From assembly GCA_045863055.1 (NCBI GenBank), contig BTUW01000012.1, positions 51,563-115,562 of the forward strand: 64,000 nt of DNA, in the 5' to 3' direction. Within the stretch, counting starts at the first letter, position 1, and every line of letters begins with the position of its first letter. Both the position numbers and the translations under genes were made by a program. Origin of the DNA: UTCHB3 sp008363265 (lineage in GTDB: Bacteria; Bacteroidota; Ignavibacteria; Ignavibacteriales; Ignavibacteriaceae). Below, in pieces: positions 1-8,790 of this stretch. The notes beneath the pieces were generated by a model. It searched no databases and had not been told where the DNA came from. It saw nothing but the letters and a program-made list of their open reading frames with translations.

Positions 1-112
1 TGCCCTTATCGTCTTTTTTCTTTTCACCGCCTGAAAACATTGGCCAGAGGACCAACGCGGCGACAATCACTGTGATTAAAGAGTAAATTATGATCTTTGT
101 GCGTTTTGACAT
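1..112 (-). CDS. Probable RND efflux periplasmic adaptor (N-terminal fragment)
   Basis: The gene runs off the left edge; only about 37 N-terminal residues are present. It starts MSKRTKIIIYSLITVIVAAL and continues as a single hydrophobic helix followed by a charged GGEKKKDDKG stretch. This short cytoplasmic head, one membrane segment and polar linker is the usual beginning of HlyD/AcrA-type adaptors of tripartite efflux pumps, which bridge an inner-membrane RND pump and an outer-membrane channel. No adaptor core is visible, so another single-anchor envelope protein is possible. A perfect 14-bp palindrome lies about 80 bp upstream and could be its operator. Confidence 0.5.
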   Translation of the reverse strand, partial: MSKRTKIIIYSLITVIVAALVLWPMFSGGEKKKDDKG

Positions 113-191
113 GCTGACTACCGGTGTTTGGAGGCGTGAAGCTTCCGTTCAAAAATAACAGGTTTCGGAGGAACGGTGTCCTAATTTTACG

Positions 192-205
192 TTACAATAT
201 TGTAA
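192..205. promoter_or_regulatory. 14-bp perfect palindrome, candidate operator
   Basis: TTACAATATTGTAA is an uninterrupted perfect palindrome in an AT-rich 194-bp region between the adaptor-like gene (minus strand, start at 112) and tRNA-Glu. Its size and place suit a TetR- or MarR-type repressor site for an efflux operon. No regulator gene is in view. The rest of this gap shows nothing else recognisable. Confidence 0.4.
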
Positions 206-306
206 ATATAACAAAAAATGGCCCGTAAAACGTTTCAAAAAGAGGGGTAAAAGTGGAGTCTGTTTTGCAAATTCAAGGAAAATGCTTAAATTTCAGGTCT
301 GAATAT

Positions 307-380
307 GGCGCGTTCGTCTAGCGGTTCAGGACGCTGCCCTCTCAAGGCAGAGATCACGGGTTCGAATCCCGTACGCGCTA
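307..380 (+). tRNA. tRNA-Glu (anticodon CTC)
   Basis: The 74-base cloverleaf has a 7-bp acceptor stem (307-313 with 373-379), a D arm GTC/GAC with AGCGGTTCAGG loop, an anticodon stem CTGCC/GGCAG holding loop CTCTCAA (anticodon CTC, reading GAG) and a T loop TTCGAAT. CCA is not encoded. A strong terminator hairpin follows at once. Confidence 0.95.
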
Positions 381-382
381 CA

Positions 383-421
383 AAAAAAACCCGGATCATT
401 TTGATGCATCCGGGTTTTTTA
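383..421. terminator. Bidirectional rho-independent terminator
   Basis: The arms ACCCGGAT and ATCCGGGT, extended by A and T runs, form a stem of about 14 bp. It has T tracts on both strands, so it can end the tRNA-Glu transcript (plus) and the secreted-protein gene at 440-2566 (minus). Confidence 0.85.
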
Positions 422-439
422 TTATCCAACCATTAAATT

Positions 440-2566
440 TCACTTCATTAATACCATTTTGCCTGTCCGGGATTTCCCCGCGAAAGACAGGGTATAAAAA
501 TAGATTCCCGAGTTCAGACGGCCTGCATCAAATCTGAAGCTGTGTTCACCTGCCGGCATTTCGGTGTTGACGAGTGAGGCAACTTTCTCTCCAAGTGTAT
601 TGTAAACCGACAGTTCAACAGTACCGGCAACGGGTAACGAGTAACGGATAACGGTTACAGGATTGAACGGGTTAGGGTGGTTCTGTTCCAGTCTGAAAAC
701 GCCCGGCAACTGCACGCTTTCCCCAACAGTTGTCTGGGCTTTTGTGTATTTCCAGATGCCCCGGTCGATCATGCCTGCATACAAGGTGTTCCCGGCGCTA
801 CTGAACCCCGCAACGCTCATTTCTCCGGGTACTGAAAATTCCGCCACCATCCATGTCGTGTCCGCAAGTCTGTACAATCCGCCTTCCAGGTAGTCGAAAG
901 CGTATAACTGTTCCATATACCTGAAATAGTGGAAATAGTAGAGATTGAAACCGCTTGAGGGGAGGCCGTTCTGCAGTATTCTCCACGTTGTACCGTTGTT
1001 TACGGAGACCATCAATCCGTGATTGCTCCCCAGGATTATAGAATCGGCTCTCATTATTACATTATTAAAATATGTATTTGCGGGTAATGAACTGTTGATC
1101 CGCATCCACGAGTTACCGTTCAGCACGTAGGTACCTTCAATAGTTCTGATCAGTACCCTCTCTGCAGAAGAGTGGATGTTCAGCACGGGAGCGGGTACGC
1201 CGCCTTCATGAACAAGACCTGAGTTTAAGGCCGACCAGGATGCACCGTTATCGGTCGATCTGTAAATACCGCCCTGTTCCCATACAGCGGGGAGGTGATC
1301 GCGTCTTCTTGTTCCGTTAAATCCGGCGTAAAGTGTCGAACCCGATGCCGCGACATCACTCGCCTTGGGGATGTAAGAGGCGGGAATTCCTGAGTTCATC
1401 ATCATCCATGTGTTCCCCAGATCAGTCGATCTCATCAATCCCTGAGCCGAAACGGTAAGAACCTCTTCACCATTGAACTGAAATCTTCCGGTCTGAGATA
1501 TGACCGGATCCCAAGTTGATCCGGAATTGACGGTTCTGTAAGTGGTTCCGCCGTGCTGGGTAAACACTGTGTTTTCATTTAGTGCGATTGGCAGGGAAGT
1601 GGTGGCTATCAAACCTTCGGTAAGGTTTGTCCAACTGCCGTTCGACCGTTTGGTGATCATTCCTGTGGTTGCGATCGTTACCTCACCCTGATAGACCGTG
1701 GCATCCATCGCGTATGAAGGTGTGCTGATCACCTCCCAAAGATTTGCCGTGTTGTTAAATCTGAAAAGGCTGCTGTCATCGTCAGAATAGAAGGCATAAA
1801 TGGAGCCATCCACAATTCTAAGTTTCGTTACAATCCCGTTCCCGGATGATGACGGCAGTCCACCATTAGCCTCGACCCATGAGTTCAGACCTGTTCTTCT
1901 GTAAACACTTCGTGATGTTGAGACAAGTGAAGTGGTTCCATCGGTGATAATGCGGTTGATAAGATCACCTGCCGGGGGACGGAATGAGACTTGCCATGAC
2001 ATTCCTGAGTCGGGTGATTCCAGAAGTAGAAGCATATTAACAGGGTCATCGGTCATCACATGCGCGAAGAAAGTGTTACCCCGTTTGTAGATGTCCATGA
2101 ACATCAGGATCGTACGCGGTTGTCCATTATCAGTGTATGCCGGGGCAACGGGGAAGTGTTGCCACGATTCACCGAGGTTTACGGTGCGGAAAACAGAATC
2201 AGCCGAGGTTGTCAGTGTATAAATGCCTTCATCTTCAACCACGGCCTGATATGAAAGATTCTCCGGAATAGTTCGGAGGGTCCAGGTAATACCGTTATCA
2301 GTTGAGACGATCATATCTTCATACTCAAGCCCGACGATCGCGTTACCTGACATGTTGAACGATGTTGCTCTGAGGTTTCCGGGAAGCGGCGACCAGTCTG
2401 TACCGTTGTATCTGAACAGGTGGCCGTTACCCGTGGCCGCGATCAGGTTTTGGCCGGAAGAGATCAACGAAGTGAAATATCCCCCTGCAATTCCATTGGT
2501 CTGTGTCCATTGCGCGTGAACGGTGAATGAGATTAATAAAGCGATGATTGTGAGGTTCTTCAGCAT
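440..2566 (-). CDS. Secreted Asp-box (BNR/sortilin-like) propeller protein with T9SS sorting domain
   Basis: The 708-residue protein begins with a signal peptide of about 18 residues (MLKNLTIIALLISFTVHA). The body holds repeated Asp-box motifs such as STDNGITW, RTVNLGESW, RSTDLGNTW and RSTDNGASW, which mark beta-propeller blades of the sortilin/photosystem-stability type. The last ~85 residues are a T9SS type-A domain with NHPNPFNPVT, a YNTLGEKV strand and SGIYFYTL. It is therefore likely exported through the T9SS and either anchored on the surface or released. Ligand and role are unknown. It is monocistronic, with the shared terminator at its 3' end. A His replaces the usual Tyr of NYPNPFNP. 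Confidence 0.85.
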   Translation of the reverse strand: MLKNLTIIALLISFTVHAQWTQTNGIAGGYFTSLISSGQNLIAATGNGHLFRYNGTDWSPLPGNLRATSFNMSGNAIVGLEYEDMIVSTDNGITWTLRTIPENLSYQAVVEDEGIYTLTTSADSVFRTVNLGESWQHFPVAPAYTDNGQPRTILMFMDIYKRGNTFFAHVMTDDPVNMLLLLESPDSGMSWQVSFRPPAGDLINRIITDGTTSLVSTSRSVYRRTGLNSWVEANGGLPSSSGNGIVTKLRIVDGSIYAFYSDDDSSLFRFNNTANLWEVISTPSYAMDATVYQGEVTIATTGMITKRSNGSWTNLTEGLIATTSLPIALNENTVFTQHGGTTYRTVNSGSTWDPVISQTGRFQFNGEEVLTVSAQGLMRSTDLGNTWMMMNSGIPASYIPKASDVAASGSTLYAGFNGTRRRDHLPAVWEQGGIYRSTDNGASWSALNSGLVHEGGVPAPVLNIHSSAERVLIRTIEGTYVLNGNSWMRINSSLPANTYFNNVIMRADSIILGSNHGLMVSVNNGTTWRILQNGLPSSGFNLYYFHYFRYMEQLYAFDYLEGGLYRLADTTWMVAEFSVPGEMSVAGFSSAGNTLYAGMIDRGIWKYTKAQTTVGESVQLPGVFRLEQNHPNPFNPVTVIRYSLPVAGTVELSVYNTLGEKVASLVNTEMPAGEHSFRFDAGRLNSGIYFYTLSFAGKSRTGKMVLMK

Positions 2567-2826
2567 GGAGCCGGATCTTTCGAGAGTTTATTAAATACCA
2601 TTGCGAAAATAGCTACTGTAAATGTACGGCATTAAATATTATTATGATCGGTTATTATTAAGGATAACCCCCTGAATACAGCAGCAATTATCATTTACTT
2701 CGGAAAATTCTGCTAAAAAGGTTATTTTGCACCATTGAATTGCTCCAAGAAGAGCCGGTATTTTTAACCATACGGACTTCAGTCCCGATAATACTCCCAT
2801 CAAAGGGGAGAAAACGCATACACCCG

Positions 2827-4338
2827 ATGGCTACAGAGAACACAATTAAGATATTACACCTGGAAGATTCCCCCGTTGATGCCGAATTGATCAGTGAATT
2901 GATTTTAGCAACGGGAATGAAAGCGGAGATCGAGCTGGCTGAAGACCGCCAGCAGTTCGAAACAGCTTTGAAGAGGGGAGCGGATTACGATCTGATAATC
3001 ACCGATTTTATGCTTCCCCGTTTCAACTCTTTCGGCGCGCTGGAGGTGGTGCGGGAGTTATGTCCTCACGTGCCTGTCATTTGCGTGTCGGGCGCTATTG
3101 GTGAGGAAACTGCGATAGAGGTTCTGAAAGCCGGTGCGGTCGATTATGTATTAAAAGACCGTCTCGCGCGTCTTCCGACCGCCATCAAAAGGGCTATCGA
3201 AGTTTCGCGGGAGAGAAGAATGCGTCTGGTTGCAGAAGAAGAGAACCGTACCCTCTCAAGGGCACTTCACCAGAGCCCGGTCCTCATCCTGGTGACCGGA
3301 AAGGATCACAGGATAAAGTTTGTTAACAGGAAAGTGATCCAATTCACAGGATACACCTTTCACAATCTGGTTGGAAGGGAGATATCGGTGTTTGCCGCGG
3401 GGGATGCCTCGAAGCAAACATTTGTAAAAATGCAGGAGTCGATTGATAAGGGTGGCGAATTCAGGAGTGAGTTCAAGGGTGTGAAGCGAAATGGGGATGA
3501 GTTCGATGCATCTCTGATCGCGTCACCGGTGCTTAATGAACAGGGTGAAGTTGCTTATTATCTTATAAGTATCGAAGATATCACACCGCGCAAGGAACTC
3601 GAGAAGAAACTCGTTCACGAGAAGGAAAAGGCCGAGGCCGCGAGCCGGCTGAAAGACGCCTTCATCAGCAACCTTTCGCACGAGATTCGTACCCCGCTCA
3701 ATGGGATTATTGGAATGGCAAGCATTATCGAGGAAACCTTTGGCCCTCTGAGCCCGGGAGACAATGGAGGATATTTTGATTCGATGGAAAAGTCGGTAAG
3801 AAGACTGATCAAGACCGTGGAAATGCTGCTGAGTATCTCAAAAGTACAACTCGGTGATTACCCCTACCACCCTGAGGAGTTCTCACTCAAATATCTTCTC
3901 GAGAACGTGGTCTCGGAATTTAATGAGATCGCCGATGAAAAAAGGCTTGAGATCAGAACAAACTTCAATGCCGCAGATCCGGTTGTTACCGCTGATATGG
4001 AGGCGATGAAGGACGTATTTGGCTATCTCCTGGATAATGCAATTAAGTATACAAAAACCGGTTTTATTGAGATCTCCACGGGGATGGATGGTGATGGTAT
4101 CCCCTTTGCCCGGGTGAAAGACACGGGAGTGGGGATATCTGAGGATTACCAGAAAGATCTTTTCTCTCCATTCCGGCAACAGGAGTCTGGAATAGGCCGA
4201 CCCTTCGAAGGTTTGGGACTGGGGTTGCCGATATCGAAAAAACTTCTCGACATGAACGGGTGCGCCATCGAGGTTGACAGTTCAACCGGTAAAGGGACCG
4301 CGATAACTATTAGGTTCCTTAAGGTTAATTTCAGTTGA
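2827..4338 (+). CDS. Hybrid histidine kinase: receiver-PAS-HisKA-HATPase
   Basis: A 503-residue cytoplasmic sensor kinase. An N-terminal receiver (about residues 8-125) has the acidic pair in LHLEDSPVD, phospho-Asp in LIITDFMLP and the Lys in VDYVLKDR. A PAS domain follows (about 145-255), then a coiled linker and a HisKA domain with the phospho-acceptor His near residue 285 in SNLSHEIRTPLNGI. The HATPase domain has N box DNAIKYT, G1 VKDTGVGIS and GLGLGLPIS. The ATG at 2827 is preferred to an in-frame start at 2740, because the residues between look non-coding and the receiver starts right after 2827. With the receiver in front, it probably takes phosphate from another kinase or integrates a second input. 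No partner gene is adjacent. Confidence 0.85.
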   Translation: MATENTIKILHLEDSPVDAELISELILATGMKAEIELAEDRQQFETALKRGADYDLIITDFMLPRFNSFGALEVVRELCPHVPVICVSGAIGEETAIEVLKAGAVDYVLKDRLARLPTAIKRAIEVSRERRMRLVAEEENRTLSRALHQSPVLILVTGKDHRIKFVNRKVIQFTGYTFHNLVGREISVFAAGDASKQTFVKMQESIDKGGEFRSEFKGVKRNGDEFDASLIASPVLNEQGEVAYYLISIEDITPRKELEKKLVHEKEKAEAASRLKDAFISNLSHEIRTPLNGIIGMASIIEETFGPLSPGDNGGYFDSMEKSVRRLIKTVEMLLSISKVQLGDYPYHPEEFSLKYLLENVVSEFNEIADEKRLEIRTNFNAADPVVTADMEAMKDVFGYLLDNAIKYTKTGFIEISTGMDGDGIPFARVKDTGVGISEDYQKDLFSPFRQQESGIGRPFEGLGLGLPISKKLLDMNGCAIEVDSSTGKGTAITIRFLKVNFS

Positions 4339-4449
4339 ATGATTATTTAACGACGGCACTTGTCATCTCCCGTGACCGTTCTTCAAATTATAAAACTGAT
4401 CGTTTCGCGGTATTAGTAAATTGCGCAGTCAAATTTAATTGGATGTTTA

Positions 4450-5349
4450 ATGCTTGAAATAAAGAATATTCGAAAAGAATTCAAAAACGTCGTTGCGGTG
4501 GATGGTGTTTCTTTCACCGTCGAACCCGGAAAAATATTCGGACTTCTCGGTCCCAACGGCGCGGGAAAAACCACCACGATCCGGATGATCCTCGACATTA
4601 TAAAACCCACTTCCGGCGAAATACTGATCGAAGGAAAGAAACCCGGAAAAGATTTTCACAACCTTACAGGATACCTTCCCGAAGAGCGAGGCCTGTACAA
4701 AAAGAGCACCGTCATCGATATAGTTAAATATTTCGGTTCACTGAAAGGGATGTCAGCCGCTGCTGCTGAAATGAGCGGTGTAGCCCTCCTTAAACAACTT
4801 GGAATTTCCGACTACAAGAAAAGGAAGGTTCAGGAGCTCTCCAAAGGCAACCAGCAGAAGATACAATTTATTGTATCTGTGATCCACGACCCTTCGATCC
4901 TCATCCTTGATGAACCTTTCAGCGGATTTGACCCTATCAACCAGGAACTGGTTCGTGATGAAATACTCCGGCTCAAGAGTGAGGGTAAAACCATCATCCT
5001 CTCTACACATCAGATGGATATGGCCGAGAAGATGTGCGAGTCGATCTTCCTTATCAATAAAGGAAAAGAGGTGGCGAGCGGAGCCCTGAAAGAGGTGAAG
5101 CGGAAATTCGGCAAGGAATTCGTAAAAATTGAATATGAGGGGGACGCTGAGTTCATCAAAACCCTTCCGGGTGTGAAACAGGCCGACCTTTATGGCAACT
5201 TCGGTGAGATCGAAGTTAACGATGGTACCGATCCTCACTCGATCCTCCCTGTGATCTTCGAGAAGGTAACACTTCGCAAATTCTCGATCGAGGCACCAAC
5301 CCTTAACCGCATTTTCATCGACACAATTAAAGAAACGGGAGGTGAATGA
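4450..5349 (+). CDS. ABC transporter ATP-binding protein (NatA-like, DUF4162 tail)
   Basis: The 299-residue ATPase of an ABC-2 type exporter has Walker A GPNGAGKTT, a signature motif read as LSKGNQQK in place of canonical LSGGQ, Walker B ILILDEPFSGFDP and the switch His in LSTHQMD. The C-terminal ~70 residues match the DUF4162 extension of NatA-like subunits. The permease gene starts at its 3' end, so the two form one operon. Substrate is not predictable; NatAB of Bacillus exports sodium, but related pairs move drugs, lipids or peptides. Confidence 0.88.
   Translation: MLEIKNIRKEFKNVVAVDGVSFTVEPGKIFGLLGPNGAGKTTTIRMILDIIKPTSGEILIEGKKPGKDFHNLTGYLPEERGLYKKSTVIDIVKYFGSLKGMSAAAAEMSGVALLKQLGISDYKKRKVQELSKGNQQKIQFIVSVIHDPSILILDEPFSGFDPINQELVRDEILRLKSEGKTIILSTHQMDMAEKMCESIFLINKGKEVASGALKEVKRKFGKEFVKIEYEGDAEFIKTLPGVKQADLYGNFGEIEVNDGTDPHSILPVIFEKVTLRKFSIEAPTLNRIFIDTIKETGGE
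5337..5344 (+). promoter_or_regulatory. Shine-Dalgarno GGGAGGTG that decides the permease start
   Basis: GGGAGGTG lies 6 bases upstream of ATG 5351 and inside the last codons of the ATPase gene. A GTG at 5342 falls within this site and is therefore an unlikely start. Confidence 0.7.
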
Positions 5350-5350
5350 T

Positions 5351-6592
5351 ATGAAAAAGGCTTTTGAAGTGGCTAAATGGGAATTTCTGCAGAAAGTGAT
5401 GTCAAAGGAATTCATCATTTCCGTGGTGGTCACCCCTGTTATTTTCATTGTATTTTCAATTCTCCCTTCACTCCTTGCGGATAATGATTCCGACTCGCCG
5501 AAGGCGATAACCATTCTCGACTCAACGGGTCTCTACGAGGCCGATCTCAGGTCTGAACTTGAGAAGGAGAAACTGGAAGACGGCCAGCCACGTTATGTAA
5601 TTCCAAAAAGTGGCGTTGAGCAAAAAGATATTCAGGTCGCCAAGAAGCGACTCGATGATTCGGTGTTCCATAAAAAAGTCTTCGAAGGTTATATTTATAT
5701 CTATGAGCAGCCTGATTCAGGCTTACAATTGGAATTCAGAAGCAAATCGATGGGTAACTTCCGTGATCTGAGAATAATTGATGCCAAGTTCAACAGTATC
5801 AGACGGACCAAAATGCTGGAGAACAAAAATCTTGAACAGAGCCTGCTCGATTCACTTACGAAAGAGGTTGATCTCAGATCAGTAAAGATCACACTTGAGG
5901 GGGAAGAGAAGATCAACTTTGAGACTCAATTCTTCTCTACATTCATCGTGATCATGGCCCTCTTCTTCATAATAATGTTCACAGGCGGTTCTCTCGTCAG
6001 GAGCCTTGTTGAAGAGAAGTCAAATAGACTCATCGAGATAATTCTCTCGAGTTGCCGTCCTGATGACCTCCTGATGGGTAAGGTGCTTGGACTAACCCTC
6101 CTCGTATTCGCTCAGTTGACGATATGGGCCATGCTGGCTATAGCATTCGGAGGGCCAATGCTCGCATCGGCATCCATTTTTCAGAATCTGCATCTGGTGA
6201 TCCCTTATTTTATGCTGGCATTCCTCTTCTATGTGTCAATATTTGTAGGGCTGGGTTCGATTGTCAATACGGAGCAGGAGGCTCAGCAGGTAACCACCTA
6301 TCTTACTCTGCTGATAATTTTTCCTGTAGTGATCCTTATGCCGATAATTCAGAATCCGGATCAGGAGATGGTGAAAATATTCGCATATATCCCGTTCACA
6401 TCCCCATTGGTAATGATTGCACGTGTAAATGTGGTCCAGGTTCCTTTTTATGAACATCTTATCGCCATGGGAATTCTGATCCTCAGCATCGCTATCGTGA
6501 TCAAGGTTTCAGTAAAGATATTCCGGATCGGCATCCTCTCCTACGGGAAACTGCCATCATTCAAAGAACTGATGAACTGGCTGAGGAGCTGA
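5351..6592 (+). CDS. ABC-2 type transporter permease (NatB-like)
   Basis: The 413-residue membrane partner of the preceding ATPase has one N-terminal membrane helix (about 20-40: FIISVVVTPVIFIVFSIL). A ~150-residue extracytoplasmic domain follows, and then a block of five to six helices from about residue 195 that includes the conserved cytoplasmic LVEEKSNRLIEIILSS coupling loop. This is the standard ABC2_membrane_3/NatB layout. The start at ATG 5351 is chosen from the strong ribosome-binding site. The gene is translationally close-coupled to the ATPase. Substrate is unknown. Confidence 0.87.
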   Translation: MKKAFEVAKWEFLQKVMSKEFIISVVVTPVIFIVFSILPSLLADNDSDSPKAITILDSTGLYEADLRSELEKEKLEDGQPRYVIPKSGVEQKDIQVAKKRLDDSVFHKKVFEGYIYIYEQPDSGLQLEFRSKSMGNFRDLRIIDAKFNSIRRTKMLENKNLEQSLLDSLTKEVDLRSVKITLEGEEKINFETQFFSTFIVIMALFFIIMFTGGSLVRSLVEEKSNRLIEIILSSCRPDDLLMGKVLGLTLLVFAQLTIWAMLAIAFGGPMLASASIFQNLHLVIPYFMLAFLFYVSIFVGLGSIVNTEQEAQQVTTYLTLLIIFPVVILMPIIQNPDQEMVKIFAYIPFTSPLVMIARVNVVQVPFYEHLIAMGILILSIAIVIKVSVKIFRIGILSYGKLPSFKELMNWLRS

Positions 6593-6631
6593 TATTTGGG
6601 TTTTAAGCAGTCAGATGTGCAGGGTGCCTGA

Positions 6632-7444
6632 ATGTTTGATGCCCTTTTAATGATTATAACGGGCGGACTGATCTCCGCCCTCTTCTTTAAATTCTACACC
6701 GTTTTCGATCAGTACCGCTTCCGTTTGGAGGTGGCGTTCATTGCACCGGCGCTTTACTGCGGGCTGATCTCCATTCTTTTCACTCTCGGACTGCAGTGGG
6801 GCATGTCGCAGATCTACGACATTGCTTCTTTCATGTACTCTGGACACAACAGGTCCATCTTCGTGTCACCTTTTATCGAGGAAGTTGCAAAAGGTGTCTC
6901 CACCATCATTGCCATAAGGTTGATGAAGAGTGAGGAGTTGCTGGACTCCCTTTTTCTGGCGATAGCTGTCGGACTCGGTTTTGCTTTCTTCGAGAACCTC
7001 CTGTTCGCTTCAGCTGTGGGGGAAAGCGGGAACTCGATCGCCCGGATGATCGAGCGTAGCCTGATGATCGCCCCGATGCACGCGATACAGAACTTTCTCT
7101 TTATACTTCTATGGCTCTTCATTGGCAAACTTGTGAAGAACAAATTGTTGGTTTTCCTGCTTGCTTTTCCCTTCCCCGGTATCTCGCATGCTATCTGGAA
7201 CTGGATCGCCCTCGAAACAGGTGCCAACCTTATCAACCTGACCGTCATGATAATAGTCAGCCGCTCAATAGTTTACGCTATCAGGGTTGAGAAGACGCGG
7301 CTCATCGAAAAAGCACTCAGCAAATCCCCCGGTGAGGGAGATACTTCCCAAGCAGATGATGACAAAAACCCCTCCCGTGAGTTGAAGATCGCCGCTTCTG
7401 AGGAAATATATGCGATGGTTCTGCGCAAACTGGGCAGGCATTAA
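6632..7444 (+). CDS. PrsW-family glutamic-type intramembrane protease
   Basis: This 270-residue polytopic membrane protein has about seven hydrophobic segments. The family motifs are present in order: SPFIEEVAKG (EExxK type), GFAFFENLLF (FxxxEN), PMHAIQNF and GISHAIWNW. In Bacillus, PrsW makes the first cut in the anti-sigma factor RsiW, so a role in envelope-stress signalling is possible here. No anti-sigma factor lies nearby. The polar tail after residue 215 (SPGEGDTSQADDDKNPSRE) is likely cytoplasmic and poorly conserved. Confidence 0.8.
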   Translation: MFDALLMIITGGLISALFFKFYTVFDQYRFRLEVAFIAPALYCGLISILFTLGLQWGMSQIYDIASFMYSGHNRSIFVSPFIEEVAKGVSTIIAIRLMKSEELLDSLFLAIAVGLGFAFFENLLFASAVGESGNSIARMIERSLMIAPMHAIQNFLFILLWLFIGKLVKNKLLVFLLAFPFPGISHAIWNWIALETGANLINLTVMIIVSRSIVYAIRVEKTRLIEKALSKSPGEGDTSQADDDKNPSRELKIAASEEIYAMVLRKLGRH

Positions 7445-7516
7445 CTCTCATTAAGAATTCAGCAGAATTCATTAACTTACATCCCTAAATATTTTATTCA
7501 ATTTATCACGGATCTG

Positions 7517-8218
7517 ATGCCCCGGCCGGTCAGTATTCTCTTTTTTGTCCCTCATCCGGTATTCAATCAATTCGAAATTGAAGAATTCTCCGGATTCGAC
7601 AAACCCCGCACATCATTTATGTACCGTAACCTGCTGTTGAATCAGCTGGAAGTGGTGCATCAGTGGGGCAGGCATCAGAAATGCATTCTGCTTCTGCACC
7701 AGTTTGATATAGGAGCTGAAGGACTGGATGAACTTCAGCGATTCGAGGAGGCAGAGGTTGTCTTCTATGAGGAAGGGAACCAGGGGCATATTCTTGATGA
7801 GATCGGGGAGGAAGCACTCCACGAACAGGAATTACTCATAATTGTGAATCCGGCTGTTATGGGACTTACCGCGAACGACTACGATGATCTCCTGAATTTT
7901 ACCGATCAGGAGGATGAAGTGGCGTTCATTGCCAGGTCTTCCAACGGCTGGGTTTCCTCGGTATCTTTCAATTACAATGAAACTGCCCAAAAGAACGTTA
8001 TCTGCGGTATCGGTGATCCATGGGTGAAGGTATTACGGTCTGTTTCCATGCTTGAAGCGAGGCCCTTGATAACCACTTCGGGACTGGTGGTCAGAGGCAA
8101 GAAAGACTTCCGGAGTCTCTACGATTTCCTCTCCTCAAAGGAGAGCATCCCAGCATGCAGTTTTGAGATGCATGACAGATTTACTGAACTTTTTGTTGAA
8201 TATAAAGAACTTTTATAA
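7517..8218 (+). CDS. Uncharacterised protein, possible nucleotide-diphospho-sugar-transferase-like fold
   Basis: A 233-residue soluble protein not recognised with certainty. The arrangement LLIIVNPAVMGLTANDYDDL followed about ten residues later by VAFIARSSNGWVSSVSF recalls DUF2064/GT-A proteins, in which a GSDCPDL strand precedes a GPAEDGGY strand. The acidic metal-binding residues of that family are not conserved, so any such domain would be inactive or reassigned. There is no signal peptide or membrane helix. The stop codon overlaps the nadD start (TAATG), which implies coupled translation with nadD and meaB. Function unknown. Confidence 0.6.
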   Translation: MPRPVSILFFVPHPVFNQFEIEEFSGFDKPRTSFMYRNLLLNQLEVVHQWGRHQKCILLLHQFDIGAEGLDELQRFEEAEVVFYEEGNQGHILDEIGEEALHEQELLIIVNPAVMGLTANDYDDLLNFTDQEDEVAFIARSSNGWVSSVSFNYNETAQKNVICGIGDPWVKVLRSVSMLEARPLITTSGLVVRGKKDFRSLYDFLSSKESIPACSFEMHDRFTELFVEYKELL

Positions 8219-8790
8219 TGGCAGTTGGACTTTTTGGCGGGACATTCAATCCGGTCCACTTTGGGCATCTCATCACTTCACAGAGGGTGAAGGAGATGCG
8301 GGAACTTGAAAAAATTATTATGATGCCTTGCAACATCTCCCCATTCAAGGTGAAGGCATCGGATCTGCTTGACGGGAAGACAAGAATTAAAATGCTCGAA
8401 CTAGCGGTGGGTAATAACGCCGGCTACGAGATAAGCGATCTTGAACTGAGGAAAGGTGGAGTATCATACACCTACGATACTATCATGGCACTGAAAGAAA
8501 AACATTCAGAACTTGAACTGATAATCGGATTTGACAATCTGATCGATTTTGACAAGTGGTACCGTGCCGATGATATTGTGAAGGAAGCAAACCTGATAGT
8601 TCTAACCCGTAAAACCGATCACCCGGATAAGAGGAACCGGTTCTTCGAGCAGGCTGTGTTTGTTGACTCACCGACGGTTGAGATAAGCTCAACGGAGATA
8701 AGGGAGAGGGTAAGATCGGGACTCTCGATTGACTACCTGGTACCGAGACTGGTAGTGGAATTTATTAAACAGGAAAAAATATATCTTTGA
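8218..8790 (+). CDS. nadD: Nicotinate-nucleotide adenylyltransferase
   Basis: NadD adenylates nicotinate mononucleotide to deamido-NAD in NAD biosynthesis. The 190-residue protein has the nucleotidyltransferase signature GGTFNPVHFGHL near the start and the ISSTEIRERV motif near the C-terminus, and its length is normal. The start overlaps the previous stop by one base (TAATG), and its own stop overlaps meaB (TGATG), so the three genes are probably translated as a unit. Confidence 0.93.
   Translation: MAVGLFGGTFNPVHFGHLITSQRVKEMRELEKIIMMPCNISPFKVKASDLLDGKTRIKMLELAVGNNAGYEISDLELRKGGVSYTYDTIMALKEKHSELELIIGFDNLIDFDKWYRADDIVKEANLIVLTRKTDHPDKRNRFFEQAVFVDSPTVEISSTEIRERVRSGLSIDYLVPRLVVEFIKQEKIYL

Noticed and set aside
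4753..5514. 253-residue open frame on the minus strand across the ABC transporter genes
   Set aside because: It lies fully opposite two well-supported genes, has no recognisable motif and spans their junction; it is a shadow of their codon bias.
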